Shown one piece after another: positions 1-8,513 of a stretch of DNA of 64,000 nt; position 1 is the stretch's first letter; the number at the start of each line of letters is the position of its first letter. Under the pieces are notes generated by a model. It was not told where the DNA came from. It saw nothing but the letters and a program-made list of their open reading frames with translations, and searched no databases. Source of the DNA: JANMCE01 sp031410595 (GTDB lineage: Bacteria; Actinomycetota; Acidimicrobiia; Acidimicrobiales; Ilumatobacteraceae). The translations under genes and the position numbers were made by a program. The stretch is from positions 37,285-101,284 of the forward strand of contig JANNZM010000054.1 in NCBI GenBank assembly GCA_031410595.1. The letters run 5' to 3'.

Positions 1-401
1 GGTGCAGCCTGCTCGACCATGTAACGCCCGCCATGACGGTTTGGACCGATGAAATCTTCGGACCGGTCCTCTCCGTCGTGAGGGTGGACACCTACCCCGA
101 GGCGCTTGACCTCATCCACCGTCATCAGTACGGAAACGGCACGGCGATCTTCACTCGTGACGGTGGCGCCGCTCGGCAGTTTCAGTTCGACGTACAGGTC
201 GGTATGGTCGGCATCAACGTCCCCGTCCCGGTGCCCGTCAGCTATTACAGCTTCGGTGGCTGGCGCTCGTCGCTCTTTGGCGACAACCACATGTACGGCC
301 CCGACGGCATCCAGTTCTACACCCGGACCAAGGTCGTCACGGCCCGCTGGCCCGACCCGTCCACCAGCACCGTCGACCTCGGCTTCCCGCAGAATCGCTA
401 G
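1..401 (+). CDS. mmsA: Methylmalonate-semialdehyde dehydrogenase (CoA-acylating), C-terminal part
   Basis: The gene enters from the left edge; the frame is open from base 3, so only about the last 132 residues are present. The segment with DEIFGPVLSVVRV, the GMVGINVPVPVPVSYYSFGG stretch and the WRSSLFGD motif are hallmarks of the CoA-acylating methylmalonate/malonate-semialdehyde dehydrogenases, which convert the semialdehyde to propionyl-CoA or acetyl-CoA with NAD+. The catalytic Cys and most of the NAD domain lie outside the window. It ends with TAG two bases before the LLM oxidoreductase, so the two are probably co-transcribed with the ABC importer that follows. In related genomes, as I recall, this set accompanies reductive pyrimidine breakdown; that pathway link is inference here. 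Confidence 0.93.
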   Translation, partial: CSLLDHVTPAMTVWTDEIFGPVLSVVRVDTYPEALDLIHRHQYGNGTAIFTRDGGAARQFQFDVQVGMVGINVPVPVPVSYYSFGGWRSSLFGDNHMYGPDGIQFYTRTKVVTARWPDPSTSTVDLGFPQNR

Positions 402-403
402 CG

Positions 404-1423
404 ATGGAATTCGGCGTCGTCCTCCAAACCAACCCGCCCGCATCCAAGGTTGTCGAGCTGGCGCGCCTTGCCGAGATGGAGGGGTTTGAGTACGTGTGGA
501 CGTTCGACTCCCATCTCTTGTGGGAGGAACCGTTTGTCGTCTATAGCCAAATCCTGGCCCAGACCCGCCGGGTCATCGTCGGCCCTATGGTCACCAACCC
601 GGCCACTCGCGACTGGACGGTGACGGCCAGCCTCTTCGCCACGCTGAACGAGATGTTCGGCAACCGCACGATCTGCGGCATCGGCCGCGGAGACTCAGCC
701 GTGCGCGTCACGAACGGCAAGCCCACCACGCTGGCAACGCTGCGCGACGCGGTTCACGTCATCCGAGAACTCGCCAACGGTCGCGAGGTCGAGTACAACG
801 GATCACAGATCCGGTTCCCGTGGGGTACCAAGAGTCGACTCGATGTGTGGGTCGCCGCCTATGGCCCGAAGGCTCTCGCACTGGCCGGCGAGGTCGGCGA
901 CGGGTTCATCCTTCAGCTCGCCGACCCATCGATTGTCGAGTGGAGCATCAAGGCCGTTCGTGAGGCGGCCGCCAAGGCCGGACGAGATCCGTTGTCGGTG
1001 AAGATCTGTGTGGCCGCGCCGGCCTACGTCACCGACGACATTGCCTACGGACGCGACCAGTGTCGCTGGTTCGGGGGCATGGTGGGCAATCACGTAGCCG
1101 ACATCGTCGCCCGCTACGGCGAAGGCGGCGCAGCGGTTCCGCAGGCGCTCACCGACTACATCAAAGGTCGCGCCGGCTACGACTACAACGAACACGGTCG
1201 TGCGGGGAACACCCACACCCAGTTCGTTCCCGACGAGATTGTCGATCGCTTCTGCCTCATCGGCCCACCTTCGTTGCAGGTCGAACGATTGAAGGAACTT
1301 GAGGCGCTCGGCGTCGACCAGTTCGACATCTACCTCCAGCATGACGCGAAGGAATCCACGCTCGCCGCCTACGGCAATGGCATCATGGCCTCGCTTCACG
1401 AACACGTGGCGGCGAAGGCCTAA
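404..1423 (+). CDS. LLM-class (luciferase-like) F420/flavin-dependent oxidoreductase
   Basis: A 339-residue single-domain TIM-barrel protein of the bacterial luciferase-like superfamily. The N-terminal strand MEFGVVLQTNPP, followed by ELARLAEMEGFEYVWTFD, and the later ALAGEVGDGFILQLADP segment are typical of LLM proteins that use F420 or FMN. Length and sequence style resemble the TIGR03842 (CPS_4112-type) subfamily, which I recall beside dihydropyrimidinase-like genes and NMT1-type importers; I cannot run the model. ATG lies two bases after the dehydrogenase stop, and the permease GTG follows immediately after its TAA, so it sits in the middle of an operon. Cofactor and substrate cannot be read from the sequence. 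Confidence 0.88.
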   Translation: MEFGVVLQTNPPASKVVELARLAEMEGFEYVWTFDSHLLWEEPFVVYSQILAQTRRVIVGPMVTNPATRDWTVTASLFATLNEMFGNRTICGIGRGDSAVRVTNGKPTTLATLRDAVHVIRELANGREVEYNGSQIRFPWGTKSRLDVWVAAYGPKALALAGEVGDGFILQLADPSIVEWSIKAVREAAAKAGRDPLSVKICVAAPAYVTDDIAYGRDQCRWFGGMVGNHVADIVARYGEGGAAVPQALTDYIKGRAGYDYNEHGRAGNTHTQFVPDEIVDRFCLIGPPSLQVERLKELEALGVDQFDIYLQHDAKESTLAAYGNGIMASLHEHVAAKA

Positions 1424-2314
1424 GTGCCGGCCTCGCCCACCAAGAATTGGCGGGGTCTACGACGCGTCCTGATGTTCATTGCGTCGTTGGCATTGTTGGC
1501 GGTGGTTTGGGAGTTGTACAAGACCGTCGGTCCGGCTGGCGGCGGCAAAATCCTTGGCGCCCGTCTCCTGCCAAAGGCAGAGAACCGGTCGATGCCACAT
1601 GTCTGGGACATGCTTCAGCGTTACACCCGAGCAGAACGTCGGGGTGGCACCCGCACCATCTTCATGGTGGTGCTGTCGGGCTTATGGTTCACGCTTCGCA
1701 TCGCCCTGGCCGGACTCGTCCTCGGCGTCACCGTTGGGCTGGGTTTAGCGGTCGTGATGGCTCGTTTCAGACTGTTGGAACGCGCCTTGGTGCCCTGGCT
1801 GGTCATCTCCCAGACGGTGCCGCTCATCGCGCTCGCTCCGCTGGTAGTCAGCTGGGGCGGGCGGCTACACGTTGGCGGTTTCACGTGGCAGAAGTGGATG
1901 TCGGCCGCGGTCATCGCCGCTTTTCTTGCCTTCTTTCCGATTTCGATCGGTGCGTTGCGCGGGCTGACCTCTCCCCCGGCCTCGGCCGTTGAGCTGATGG
2001 ACAGTTATGCCGCCTCGTGGGGTTCCTCGCTCATGAAAATGCGCCTTCCCGCCGCCGTGCCCTATCTGATTCCCTCGCTCAAGCTTGGTGCGAATGCGGC
2101 CGTGGTCGGCGCCATCGTGGCCGAGCTTTCCACCGGCCTCAAAGGCGGCGTCGGTCGCCTTATTCTGGAGTACATGCGAGAGTCCACCGGTGACCCCGCC
2201 AAGGTGTTTACAGCCGTATTCGGCGCAGCTGCCCTTGGCCTCACCATGGCTGGATTTATCGCACTTATCGACATCGGCGTATCCCGCAACCGTCCGAAGG
2301 AGTTGGCGGCGTGA
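1424..2314 (+). CDS. ABC transporter permease (SsuC/TauC/ThiX-like)
   Basis: A 296-residue inner-membrane permease with about six hydrophobic segments. The first anchors around residues 15-32. The coupling-helix (EAA-like) region is near residues 190-215, with ELMDSYAASWGSSLMKMRLP followed by AAVPYLIPSLKLG, as in SsuC/TauC-type permeases. GTG follows directly after the TAA of the LLM gene with no gap, and the stop overlaps the ATPase GTG by four bases, so translation is likely coupled. A 30-40 residue loop between the first and second membrane segments is longer than in the partner permease at 3111-3878. It probably forms a heterodimeric channel with that protein for a pyrimidine-like or other small heterocycle; the substrate is inference. 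Confidence 0.88.
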   Translation: MPASPTKNWRGLRRVLMFIASLALLAVVWELYKTVGPAGGGKILGARLLPKAENRSMPHVWDMLQRYTRAERRGGTRTIFMVVLSGLWFTLRIALAGLVLGVTVGLGLAVVMARFRLLERALVPWLVISQTVPLIALAPLVVSWGGRLHVGGFTWQKWMSAAVIAAFLAFFPISIGALRGLTSPPASAVELMDSYAASWGSSLMKMRLPAAVPYLIPSLKLGANAAVVGAIVAELSTGLKGGVGRLILEYMRESTGDPAKVFTAVFGAAALGLTMAGFIALIDIGVSRNRPKELAA

Positions 2315-3114
2315 GTGCCCCTGTTGACATCGTCGGTATTTCCAAGGTGTTCAACGCCGGCCGGTCGAATGCCGTCACTGCGCTGGACGACATCAACCTC
2401 AACGTTGCGCCGGGCCAGTTCGTCTCGCTGATCGGACCGTCGGGGTGTGGCAAGTCGACGCTGCTTCGGCTCATTGGCAACCTCACCGAACCGACCGCCG
2501 GGTCGGTCAGCGTGAACGGTAAGAGTGCCGCCCATGCTCGCCTTGATGGTGACTACGGGATGGCGTTCCAGCAGGCCGGTTTGTTCGATTGGCGCACGGT
2601 CAGCCGCAACATCGAACTCCCTCTGGAGATGAAGGGGTTCGACAAGGCTGCCCGCCGGGCCCGAGCAATGGACATGCTTGATCTGGTGAAGTTACGCGAG
2701 TTCGCCGACCACCGCCCCTGGGAACTCTCGGGCGGTATGCAACAGCGGGTGGCCATCGCCCGGGCCTTGTCGTTCGAGCCGAAGCTTCTTCTCATGGATG
2801 AGCCGTTCGGCGCGCTGGACGAGATGACTCGGGAGCACATGCAGAGTGAATTGCTCCGCATCTGCGCCACCACGGGCACCACGGTTCTGTTCGTCACCCA
2901 CTCGATCCCAGAGGCCGTGTTCCTCGCCAACCAGGTCGTCGTGATGTCACCTCGCCCCGGCAAGATCGCCAAGATCGTCAACGTTGATCTCGGGCAACGA
3001 AACGACGACACCCGCGAGGATGCCGAGTTCTTCAAGAAGGTCACCGAGGTCCGCGAAGCGCTGCGTGGTTACGACCATGTCGAACCCATGCCGACCCGCC
3101 TGGACGACCGATGA
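2311..3114 (+). CDS. ABC transporter ATP-binding protein (SsuB/TauB-like)
   Basis: A 267-residue ATPase with all the expected motifs: Walker A GPSGCGKST (42-50), Q-loop near FQQAG (86-90), signature LSGGMQQR (139-146), Walker B LLLMDEP (159-165) and the switch His in FVTHS. It energises the importer formed with the two flanking permeases. GTG overlaps the upstream permease stop (GTGA) and its own stop overlaps the next ATG (ATGA), the tight packing expected of one transcript. The family serves sulfonate, taurine, nitrate and pyrimidine-precursor importers, so the ATPase alone does not fix the substrate. Confidence 0.93.
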   Translation: MSAPVDIVGISKVFNAGRSNAVTALDDINLNVAPGQFVSLIGPSGCGKSTLLRLIGNLTEPTAGSVSVNGKSAAHARLDGDYGMAFQQAGLFDWRTVSRNIELPLEMKGFDKAARRARAMDMLDLVKLREFADHRPWELSGGMQQRVAIARALSFEPKLLLMDEPFGALDEMTREHMQSELLRICATTGTTVLFVTHSIPEAVFLANQVVVMSPRPGKIAKIVNVDLGQRNDDTREDAEFFKKVTEVREALRGYDHVEPMPTRLDDR

Positions 3115-3878
3115 ACCGTGTGCGCGCTGCGCTTCCCCCGTTCGCGTTTGGGGTGCTGTTCCTACTGGCGTGGGAGCTGCTGGTGCGCGCCTTCCACATC
3201 AAGCCTTATCTGCTCCCGAAGCCGAGCGGTATCTGGTCGGCCTTCACCAGCGATATGAGTTCGATGTGGACCGTGAGCAGTTCAACTGGTCTGAACGCTC
3301 TGATCGGGCTGCTCCTCGGCACCGCGATCGGCCTCCTGCTGGCGTTCGCGGCCAGCAGATTCCGCCTGCTTGCGGAGTTACTCACACCCATGGCGCTGGC
3401 CGTGGCCGCTATGCCCATCATCGTGCTCGTCGCTATCTTCAACAACCTCTTTGCCATCACCTCATCGGTACCGCGGCGTCTCATGGTGACGGTGGTGGTT
3501 CTCTTCATCGTGCTCATCAACGTGATGAAGGGTCTCACCCAGGCCAACGCCACCCAACTCGAACTCATGCGCAGCTACGGGGCGTCCGAGAGCGCCGTCA
3601 TCCGCAAGGTTCGTCTGCCCAATGCACTCGCGTTCCTGTTTGTCGCGCTCAGGCAAGCGGCACCGTTGGCGGTCATCACCGCGGTTGTTGCCGAGTACTT
3701 CGGCGGCAACCAGGGTGGGCTGGGCAGCCGTATCACCAGCGCTATCTCTACCTCGAAAGACACAACCGGCTGGGCCTACGTGCTGGCCGCATGCCTTGTC
3801 GGTATCACGTTCTATCTCGTATCCACCGTGCTCGAGTGGGTGGCGATGCCCTGGGCTCGCAACCGCTCGCGCACCTGA
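3111..3878 (+). CDS. ABC transporter permease (second subunit, SsuC/TauC-like)
   Basis: A 255-residue membrane permease with five to six hydrophobic helices. Its coupling loop contains ELMRSYGASESAVIRKVRLP, a standard EAA motif of this class, followed by NALAFLFVALRQ. It starts inside the ATPase stop codon (ATGA). Having two non-identical permeases around one ATPase is typical of pyrimidine/riboflavin-type NMT1 importers in actinobacteria. The lipoprotein gene follows after 31 bases with its own ribosome-binding site. Confidence 0.9.
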   Translation: MNRVRAALPPFAFGVLFLLAWELLVRAFHIKPYLLPKPSGIWSAFTSDMSSMWTVSSSTGLNALIGLLLGTAIGLLLAFAASRFRLLAELLTPMALAVAAMPIIVLVAIFNNLFAITSSVPRRLMVTVVVLFIVLINVMKGLTQANATQLELMRSYGASESAVIRKVRLPNALAFLFVALRQAAPLAVITAVVAEYFGGNQGGLGSRITSAISTSKDTTGWAYVLAACLVGITFYLVSTVLEWVAMPWARNRSRT

Positions 3879-3909
3879 CCCGTTGCACCATCAACCAAAA
3901 GGGAGAGAA

Positions 3910-5100
3910 ATGAAACACACCCGAAAGGCGCTGGCAACTGTCAGTGCACTCGCATTCGTCGCCGCCGGTTGCGGCTCATCCAAGAAGGCAGAACCCGCCG
4001 CCACGACTGCCAAAGCAGGAGCCGCCACCACCGCTGCGGCCGGTGGGGCCACCACAGCCAAGGCCGCCGACGGCAAAATGACGGCGGTCAAGCTGCAATT
4101 GCAGTGGGTGGCACAGGCGCAGTTTGCCGGCTACTACGCCGCAGCCGATCAGGGCTTCTACAAGGCCGAAGGCCTAGACGTAAACATCATCGAAGCTGCC
4201 GTCGACACCGTCCCGCAAAAAGTCTTGGCTGACGGTCAGGTCGACTTCGCACTCGCGTGGGTGCCCAAGGCACTCGCCACCGCAGAGGCCGGAGCCGACA
4301 TCGTCAACATCGGTCAGATCTTCCAGCGGTCCGGTACCCGACAGGTGTCGTTCAAGGAAAAGAACATAACCAAGGCAGCCGACTTCGCCGGAAAGAAGAT
4401 TGGCAATTGGGGCTTCGGCAACGAGTTCGAGGTGCAGGCCGCGCTCACCAAAGCAGGCGTCAAGCCGGCTGAGAACGTGGCCCAGCAATTCGACATGAAG
4501 GCCCTGCTCGCCGGGGAAATCGACGCCGCTGAGGCAATGACCTACAACGAGTACGCCCAGGTACTGGAGGCCAAGAACCCCAAGACCGGCAAGCTCTATA
4601 CGGCCGACGACTTCAACCTGGTCGACTACAACGCCGAGGGTGCAGCCATGCTGCAAGATGCAGTGTGGGCCGATGGCAAGAAGCTTGGTACCGTCAAGGC
4701 GTACCAGGCAACGGCCACCAAGTTCCTGAAAGCTTCGGTGAAGGGTTGGGCCTTCTGCAGGGACAATGCTCAGAAGTGCGCCGACATCGTGGTGGCCAAG
4801 GGTTCCAAGCTCGGCAAGAGCCATCAGCTGTGGCAGATGAACGAGGTGAACAAGCTGATCTGGCCATCACCGAAGGGTGCGGGCATCATCGATCCGGCGT
4901 TGTGGAAGCAGACGATCGACATCGCCCAGTCCACGAAGGGGATCGACGGTAAGACCATCCTCACCAAGGCTCCCGATGCGAAGACCTCGAACATGACCTA
5001 CATGCAGGCCGCGCTCGACGAACTGAAGAAGGACAAGGTTGACGTGGAGGGCGCCGGGTTCAAGCCCATCACCGTCACCCTGAACGAGAACGGCGAGTAA
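3910..5100 (+). CDS. NMT1/THI5-like ABC substrate-binding lipoprotein
   Basis: A 396-residue exported binding protein. The N-terminus MKHTRKALATVSALAFVAAGC is a lipoprotein signal with the lipidated Cys at 21, followed by an Ala/Thr-rich linker to about residue 57. The mature domain opens with VKLQLQWVAQAQFAGYYAA, close to the NMT1/THI5-like family (ThiY, pyrimidine-precursor and riboflavin binders) in which W-x-x-x-A-x-x-A-G-Y-Y precedes a G-(F/Y)-Y-K-x-E-G-L motif, seen here as QGFYKAEGLDV. The frame is open further upstream, but ATG 3910 has the SD-like GGGAGA just before it and begins the signal peptide. It is the last gene of the importer operon, followed by a strong hairpin. Confidence 0.92.
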   Translation: MKHTRKALATVSALAFVAAGCGSSKKAEPAATTAKAGAATTAAAGGATTAKAADGKMTAVKLQLQWVAQAQFAGYYAAADQGFYKAEGLDVNIIEAAVDTVPQKVLADGQVDFALAWVPKALATAEAGADIVNIGQIFQRSGTRQVSFKEKNITKAADFAGKKIGNWGFGNEFEVQAALTKAGVKPAENVAQQFDMKALLAGEIDAAEAMTYNEYAQVLEAKNPKTGKLYTADDFNLVDYNAEGAAMLQDAVWADGKKLGTVKAYQATATKFLKASVKGWAFCRDNAQKCADIVVAKGSKLGKSHQLWQMNEVNKLIWPSPKGAGIIDPALWKQTIDIAQSTKGIDGKTILTKAPDAKTSNMTYMQAALDELKKDKVDVEGAGFKPITVTLNENGE

Positions 5101-5120
5101 ACCAGATCAGAAGCGGGCGA

Positions 5121-5150
5121 TGGCCCGGCCTCCAACCGGAGGCCGGGCCA
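5121..5150 (+). terminator. Perfect 13-bp hairpin between convergent genes
   Basis: TGGCCCGGCCTCC (5121-5133) pairs exactly with 5138-5150 across an AACC loop. It lies 20 bases after the lipoprotein stop and 17 bases before the stop of the convergent zwf gene, so it could end transcripts from both sides. There is no clear T-run, as is common for actinobacterial terminators. Confidence 0.8.
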
Positions 5151-5166
5151 GCCGTTTACGTAGCCC

Positions 5167-6651
5167 CTAAATCTCTGCCCTTTGCCGCCAACCGCGCTCG
5201 AATGGGAGGCGCCATGCGTGCGGCGCGATGAGCTGGTGGATGGCGTTCGGACCCCACGAGCCGGGAGCGTACGAACGCACAGGCGGCGGATTGTTGAGCA
5301 GCGGCGTAGAGAGGTCCCACAGTCGCTCGATGCCCTCGGCCGTTGTAAACAGGGTGTGGTCTCCGCTCATGGCGTCGTGGATGAGCCGCTCGTAGGCCTC
5401 CAGCACGTCGCCCTGGCGGCCGGTCTCATGGAGGGCGAACTGCAGACTGAGCTTGTCGAGTTTCATGCCGGGCCCGGGACGCTTTCCGTAGAACGAGAGC
5501 GACAGCTTTGACGCATCGGCGAGGTCGAAGGTCAGGTGGTCGGGTCCGTGCGCTCCTACTCCTGAACCGGGCGGGAACATGCTCTTTGGCGGTTCACGAA
5601 ACGCAATAGAGATGATGCGCGCCCCTTCGGCCATTCGCTTGCCGGTGCGTAGGAAGAACGGCACCCCGGCCCACCGCCAGTTGTCGATCTCGCACTTGAG
5701 CGCGATGAACGTCTCGGTGTCGGAGTCGGATCGCACACCCGTTTCATTGAGGTAGCCGTTGTACTGGCCTCGGACGACGTGGCTTGGTTCGATCGGCCGC
5801 ATTGAGCGGAAGACCTTGTTCTTCTCTTCGCTGATCGCCCGCGGTTCAAGCGCGGTGGGCGGTTCCATGGCCATAAAGGCCAGCACCTGGAACAGGTGGG
5901 TCACCACCATGTCGCGGTAGGCGCCGGTGGCCTCGTAGAACCCGACGCGCGTCTCCAATGAGAGCGACTCGGGAACATCGATCTGAACGTGGTCGATGTG
6001 GTCACGGTTCCAGATTGGCTCGAACAGCCCGTTGGCGAATCGGAACGCCAGGATGTTCTGCGCCGCCTCCTTACCGAGAAAATGGTCGATTCGAAAAATC
6101 TGTTCCTCGGCGAACAGTTCGTGCAACGCTGCATTCAGACGGCGAGCGCTGGCAAGGTCGGTACCGAATGGCTTCTCGGTAATGATACGGCTGCGCTTCA
6201 CCAGTTTGGCCTGACCCAACGTGACCAGCACGGCACTTGCCGCGGCCGGCGGCACGCTGAGATAGTGCAGCCGACGTGGCTCTCCACCGAGTTCGCCCTC
6301 CGCCTGCGCGACCGCCGTCGCCAAGCCGTCTGCGCCCGATTGGCCTGAGACAAACCGAAGCCTCGATGCGAAACGATCCCACTCGACCTCGGTGACTTCT
6401 CGGGTAGCGAACTCGTTGCACGCCTCGCGGGCAAAGACCCGGAAACTTTCGTCATCGTACGGATCGAGTGATGTACCCACGATCCGGCATTCCGGAACCA
6501 GGCCGGCGACCGAAAGATGCCACAGTCCCGGAAGCAACTTTCGTCTCGCCAGATCGCCGGTCGCGCCGAAGAGCACAATCACGTGTGGCATCAGCGGCGA
6601 CATCAAGGACGGTTCGAGATCGCTCGGATCGCTATGTGGGTGGATGCTCAT
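5167..6651 (-). CDS. zwf: Glucose-6-phosphate 1-dehydrogenase
   Basis: A 494-residue protein of normal family length. The N-terminal nucleotide-binding motif GATGDLARRK (29-38), EKPFG (159-163) and the active-site block RIDHFLGKE (187-195; Tyr in many homologues is Phe here) identify it. It oxidises glucose-6-phosphate to 6-phosphogluconolactone with NADP+ (or F420 in unrelated Fgd enzymes, not this family). In-frame ATGs at residues 17 and 21 also precede the first beta strand. No ribosome-binding site is seen before the first ATG, but TAGCAT lies seven bases upstream (6663-6658), which would fit a leaderless message. It stands alone, without other pentose-phosphate genes nearby. Confidence 0.95.
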   Translation of the reverse strand: MSIHPHSDPSDLEPSLMSPLMPHVIVLFGATGDLARRKLLPGLWHLSVAGLVPECRIVGTSLDPYDDESFRVFAREACNEFATREVTEVEWDRFASRLRFVSGQSGADGLATAVAQAEGELGGEPRRLHYLSVPPAAASAVLVTLGQAKLVKRSRIITEKPFGTDLASARRLNAALHELFAEEQIFRIDHFLGKEAAQNILAFRFANGLFEPIWNRDHIDHVQIDVPESLSLETRVGFYEATGAYRDMVVTHLFQVLAFMAMEPPTALEPRAISEEKNKVFRSMRPIEPSHVVRGQYNGYLNETGVRSDSDTETFIALKCEIDNWRWAGVPFFLRTGKRMAEGARIISIAFREPPKSMFPPGSGVGAHGPDHLTFDLADASKLSLSFYGKRPGPGMKLDKLSLQFALHETGRQGDVLEAYERLIHDAMSGDHTLFTTAEGIERLWDLSTPLLNNPPPVRSYAPGSWGPNAIHQLIAPHAWRLPFERGWRQRAEI

Positions 6652-6709
6652 AGACCGATGCTAGGTTGTGGCACCAGCCGCCCGAGAGAGCAGTGATTGC
6701 GGGTGACAT

Positions 6710-7150
6710 ATGGGCAAGCTTGAACAGGTGGGCGAACAACATGGCTGGCGCTGTTGGCTGTGTGATGAACCGGTTGATCGCACCATCGTCAATGACCCGC
6801 GCGGCCCAAGTATCGATAGCGTGCTCACCAAGGCCAAGAGCAAGAAGACAGGCGTCACCGAAGAGCGCCTAGCTCATCGGGCGTGCAACACCAAGAAGGG
6901 TGCCGTAACGCCGATCGTTCAGTGGAGCGACCACCTCTTTCTCAGTGACCCCGCACCGATCCTTGTCAGCGTTGACCGACTCGAGCGCAAGGGCGGCAAG
7001 GAAATCATGGCCCGCTGCCCGAGCCTCGCCGATGCCGAAGAGGCCGCAGCTTGGCTCATTGACCGGTTGTCGCGCCTGCGCCCTGGCTGGCCCGTGACTA
7101 CTGAGATCGAGACCGGAGCCGGACAGTTCCTTGTGGTCCTACGCGCCTGA
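6710..7150 (+). CDS. HNH-like zinc-ribbon protein with altered catalytic position
   Basis: A 146-residue protein. CWLC (C15, C18) and HRACNTKKG (H56, C59, N60) match the two zinc/metal halves of the small HNH nuclease fold. Between them, where the family usually has a D-H pair, the sequence is SIDSV (D36-S37), so the general-base His appears replaced by Ser. The C-terminal half (about 75-146) has no motif I recognise. ATG 6710 is divergent from zwf by 58 bases; no strong ribosome-binding site precedes it. It may be a nuclease using another base, or a non-catalytic DNA-binding relative. Confidence 0.6.
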   Translation: MGKLEQVGEQHGWRCWLCDEPVDRTIVNDPRGPSIDSVLTKAKSKKTGVTEERLAHRACNTKKGAVTPIVQWSDHLFLSDPAPILVSVDRLERKGGKEIMARCPSLADAEEAAAWLIDRLSRLRPGWPVTTEIETGAGQFLVVLRA

Positions 7151-7169
7151 TCTCGTTGGGAGCGAAGCT

Positions 7170-7184
7170 TTCTTCGACGAAGAA
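7170..7184. terminator. Short hairpin between convergent genes (weak)
   Basis: TTCTTC-GAC-GAAGAA forms a 6-bp stem in the 55-base gap between the HNH-like gene and the end of the PAS-GGDEF gene. The stem is short and not GC-rich, so the call rests mainly on its location. Confidence 0.35.
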
Positions 7185-7205
7185 CCGTGGCGATCGCGAA
7201 GGCGG

Positions 7206-8429
7206 TCAGCGACGGTGCTTTGAAGCCAACATCGCCCGATCCGCAAGGCTGAGCAACGCTTCGGCATCGGTGAGCCCCGAGCCGAACCCGACGCTGAACG
7301 AGACGTGGACGGCCTCGCCCTGCACAAGGATCGGGGCGCTCATGACCATCGCGAGGCGGTCGCTCATAACCGCTGCTGGTGGCGCGGACGGCCCGAGGAC
7401 CAGCACGAACTCGTCCCCGCCGAGTCGCGCCGCGAGGTCGCTCGCCCGAAGTGACGATGTCAGTCGAGCGGCCACGATCTTCAGCACTTCATCACCGGCA
7501 GCGTGACCGAGACGATCATTCACAGCCTTGAAGCCATCCAGGTCGAGGTACACCAGCAGCACGTCGTCACCCTGATCAAGTCGCGTGCGCAGATCCTGCT
7601 CGAGTGCTCGACGGTTTCCCAGCCCGGTGAGCGGGTCGCGCATGGCCGCCCGTCGGAGCTCTTCGGTGGCGTAGTGGTTCGCCATAGCGATCGCAGCTTG
7701 TCGACCAACCTGCACGCTCGCATCAAGATCGAACGGGTTCGGTGTGCCGGGCTGGCACCAGAACCGAGCCGACCCCACCACGTCACCGCTGGTTAGATCG
7801 ACGAGTTCACGCTCCCATCCGTCGCGATAGGCACCAACCTGCTCCGGTCCGTAAGGAACCGGAGCGTTGGCCGTCGCCACCAGCAACGCGCCGGCACTGT
7901 CGAAGATGGCCGCGGCCGGCTGACCGGAAGCCGAGGACGTGAACTGGGTCAGAATCACTGCCAGGATCTCGCCCAGCTCGGCACCCAAACGGGCCAACTC
8001 AATGGCTTTGGTTACCTGACGTAACTGGGTGGACGCAGCCAGGTCAACGAAGATCATGCCAATATCGGGATCGTCGTAGAAGTTGGTCAACGCGGTTTCC
8101 AACGGTACGTACGTTCCGTCCGGCGTGCGAAAGCGCACTTCCCGGACATTGCGCTGCCGGTGGGTCAAACGACTCGACGGGTCCACGATCGCCTCGAACG
8201 CCAGAATCTCAACCACCGTCGTGCGATCGTCGGGATGAACAAACTCGAACGCTGGAGTCCCCACTACCTTCGACGGCGCCCATCCGAGGAGCAGTTCCAA
8301 ACTCGGAGAAACCCAGCGCACAATGAGGTCGCTGTCGACGAGCACCGAGGCGCGCAACCACGATCGGTCCATGGCCAGCTTGGCCACGGAGTCCAGGTCA
8401 CTCGTCGTTGTTGCCGTGCCCGTCTTCAC
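7206..8429 (-). CDS. PAS-GGDEF diguanylate cyclase
   Basis: About 407 residues: an N-terminal PAS domain (WVSPSLELLLGWAPSKVVG through the HPDD motif), a middle GAF-like region, and a C-terminal GGDEF domain starting at RDPLTGLGNRRALEQDL. The GGDEF active site is intact at residues 337-341. An RASD inhibitory I-site lies five residues before it, so product-controlled synthesis of cyclic di-GMP is expected. No membrane segments are seen, so it should be cytosolic. The frame opens at a TTG (8456) with no ribosome-binding site; GTG 8429 with AGGA a few bases upstream is preferred. A paralogue with the same architecture lies at 57473-58672. Confidence 0.88.
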   Translation of the reverse strand: MKTGTATTTSDLDSVAKLAMDRSWLRASVLVDSDLIVRWVSPSLELLLGWAPSKVVGTPAFEFVHPDDRTTVVEILAFEAIVDPSSRLTHRQRNVREVRFRTPDGTYVPLETALTNFYDDPDIGMIFVDLAASTQLRQVTKAIELARLGAELGEILAVILTQFTSSASGQPAAAIFDSAGALLVATANAPVPYGPEQVGAYRDGWERELVDLTSGDVVGSARFWCQPGTPNPFDLDASVQVGRQAAIAMANHYATEELRRAAMRDPLTGLGNRRALEQDLRTRLDQGDDVLLVYLDLDGFKAVNDRLGHAAGDEVLKIVAARLTSSLRASDLAARLGGDEFVLVLGPSAPPAAVMSDRLAMVMSAPILVQGEAVHVSFSVGFGSGLTDAEALLSLADRAMLASKHRR

Positions 8430-8513
8430 AATCGTCCTGTCGGCATCTTGGCTCAAGAGTTGACTCTGGCGGCGCTCAAGAAATGACAGGCTTTACGCTG
8501 ATCGAGCGAGGAC

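Noticed and set aside
2984..3913. A 309-codon plus-strand frame across the second permease
   Set aside because: Out of frame with the membrane protein, Arg-rich and without motif; the permease has the proper coupling motif and spacing.
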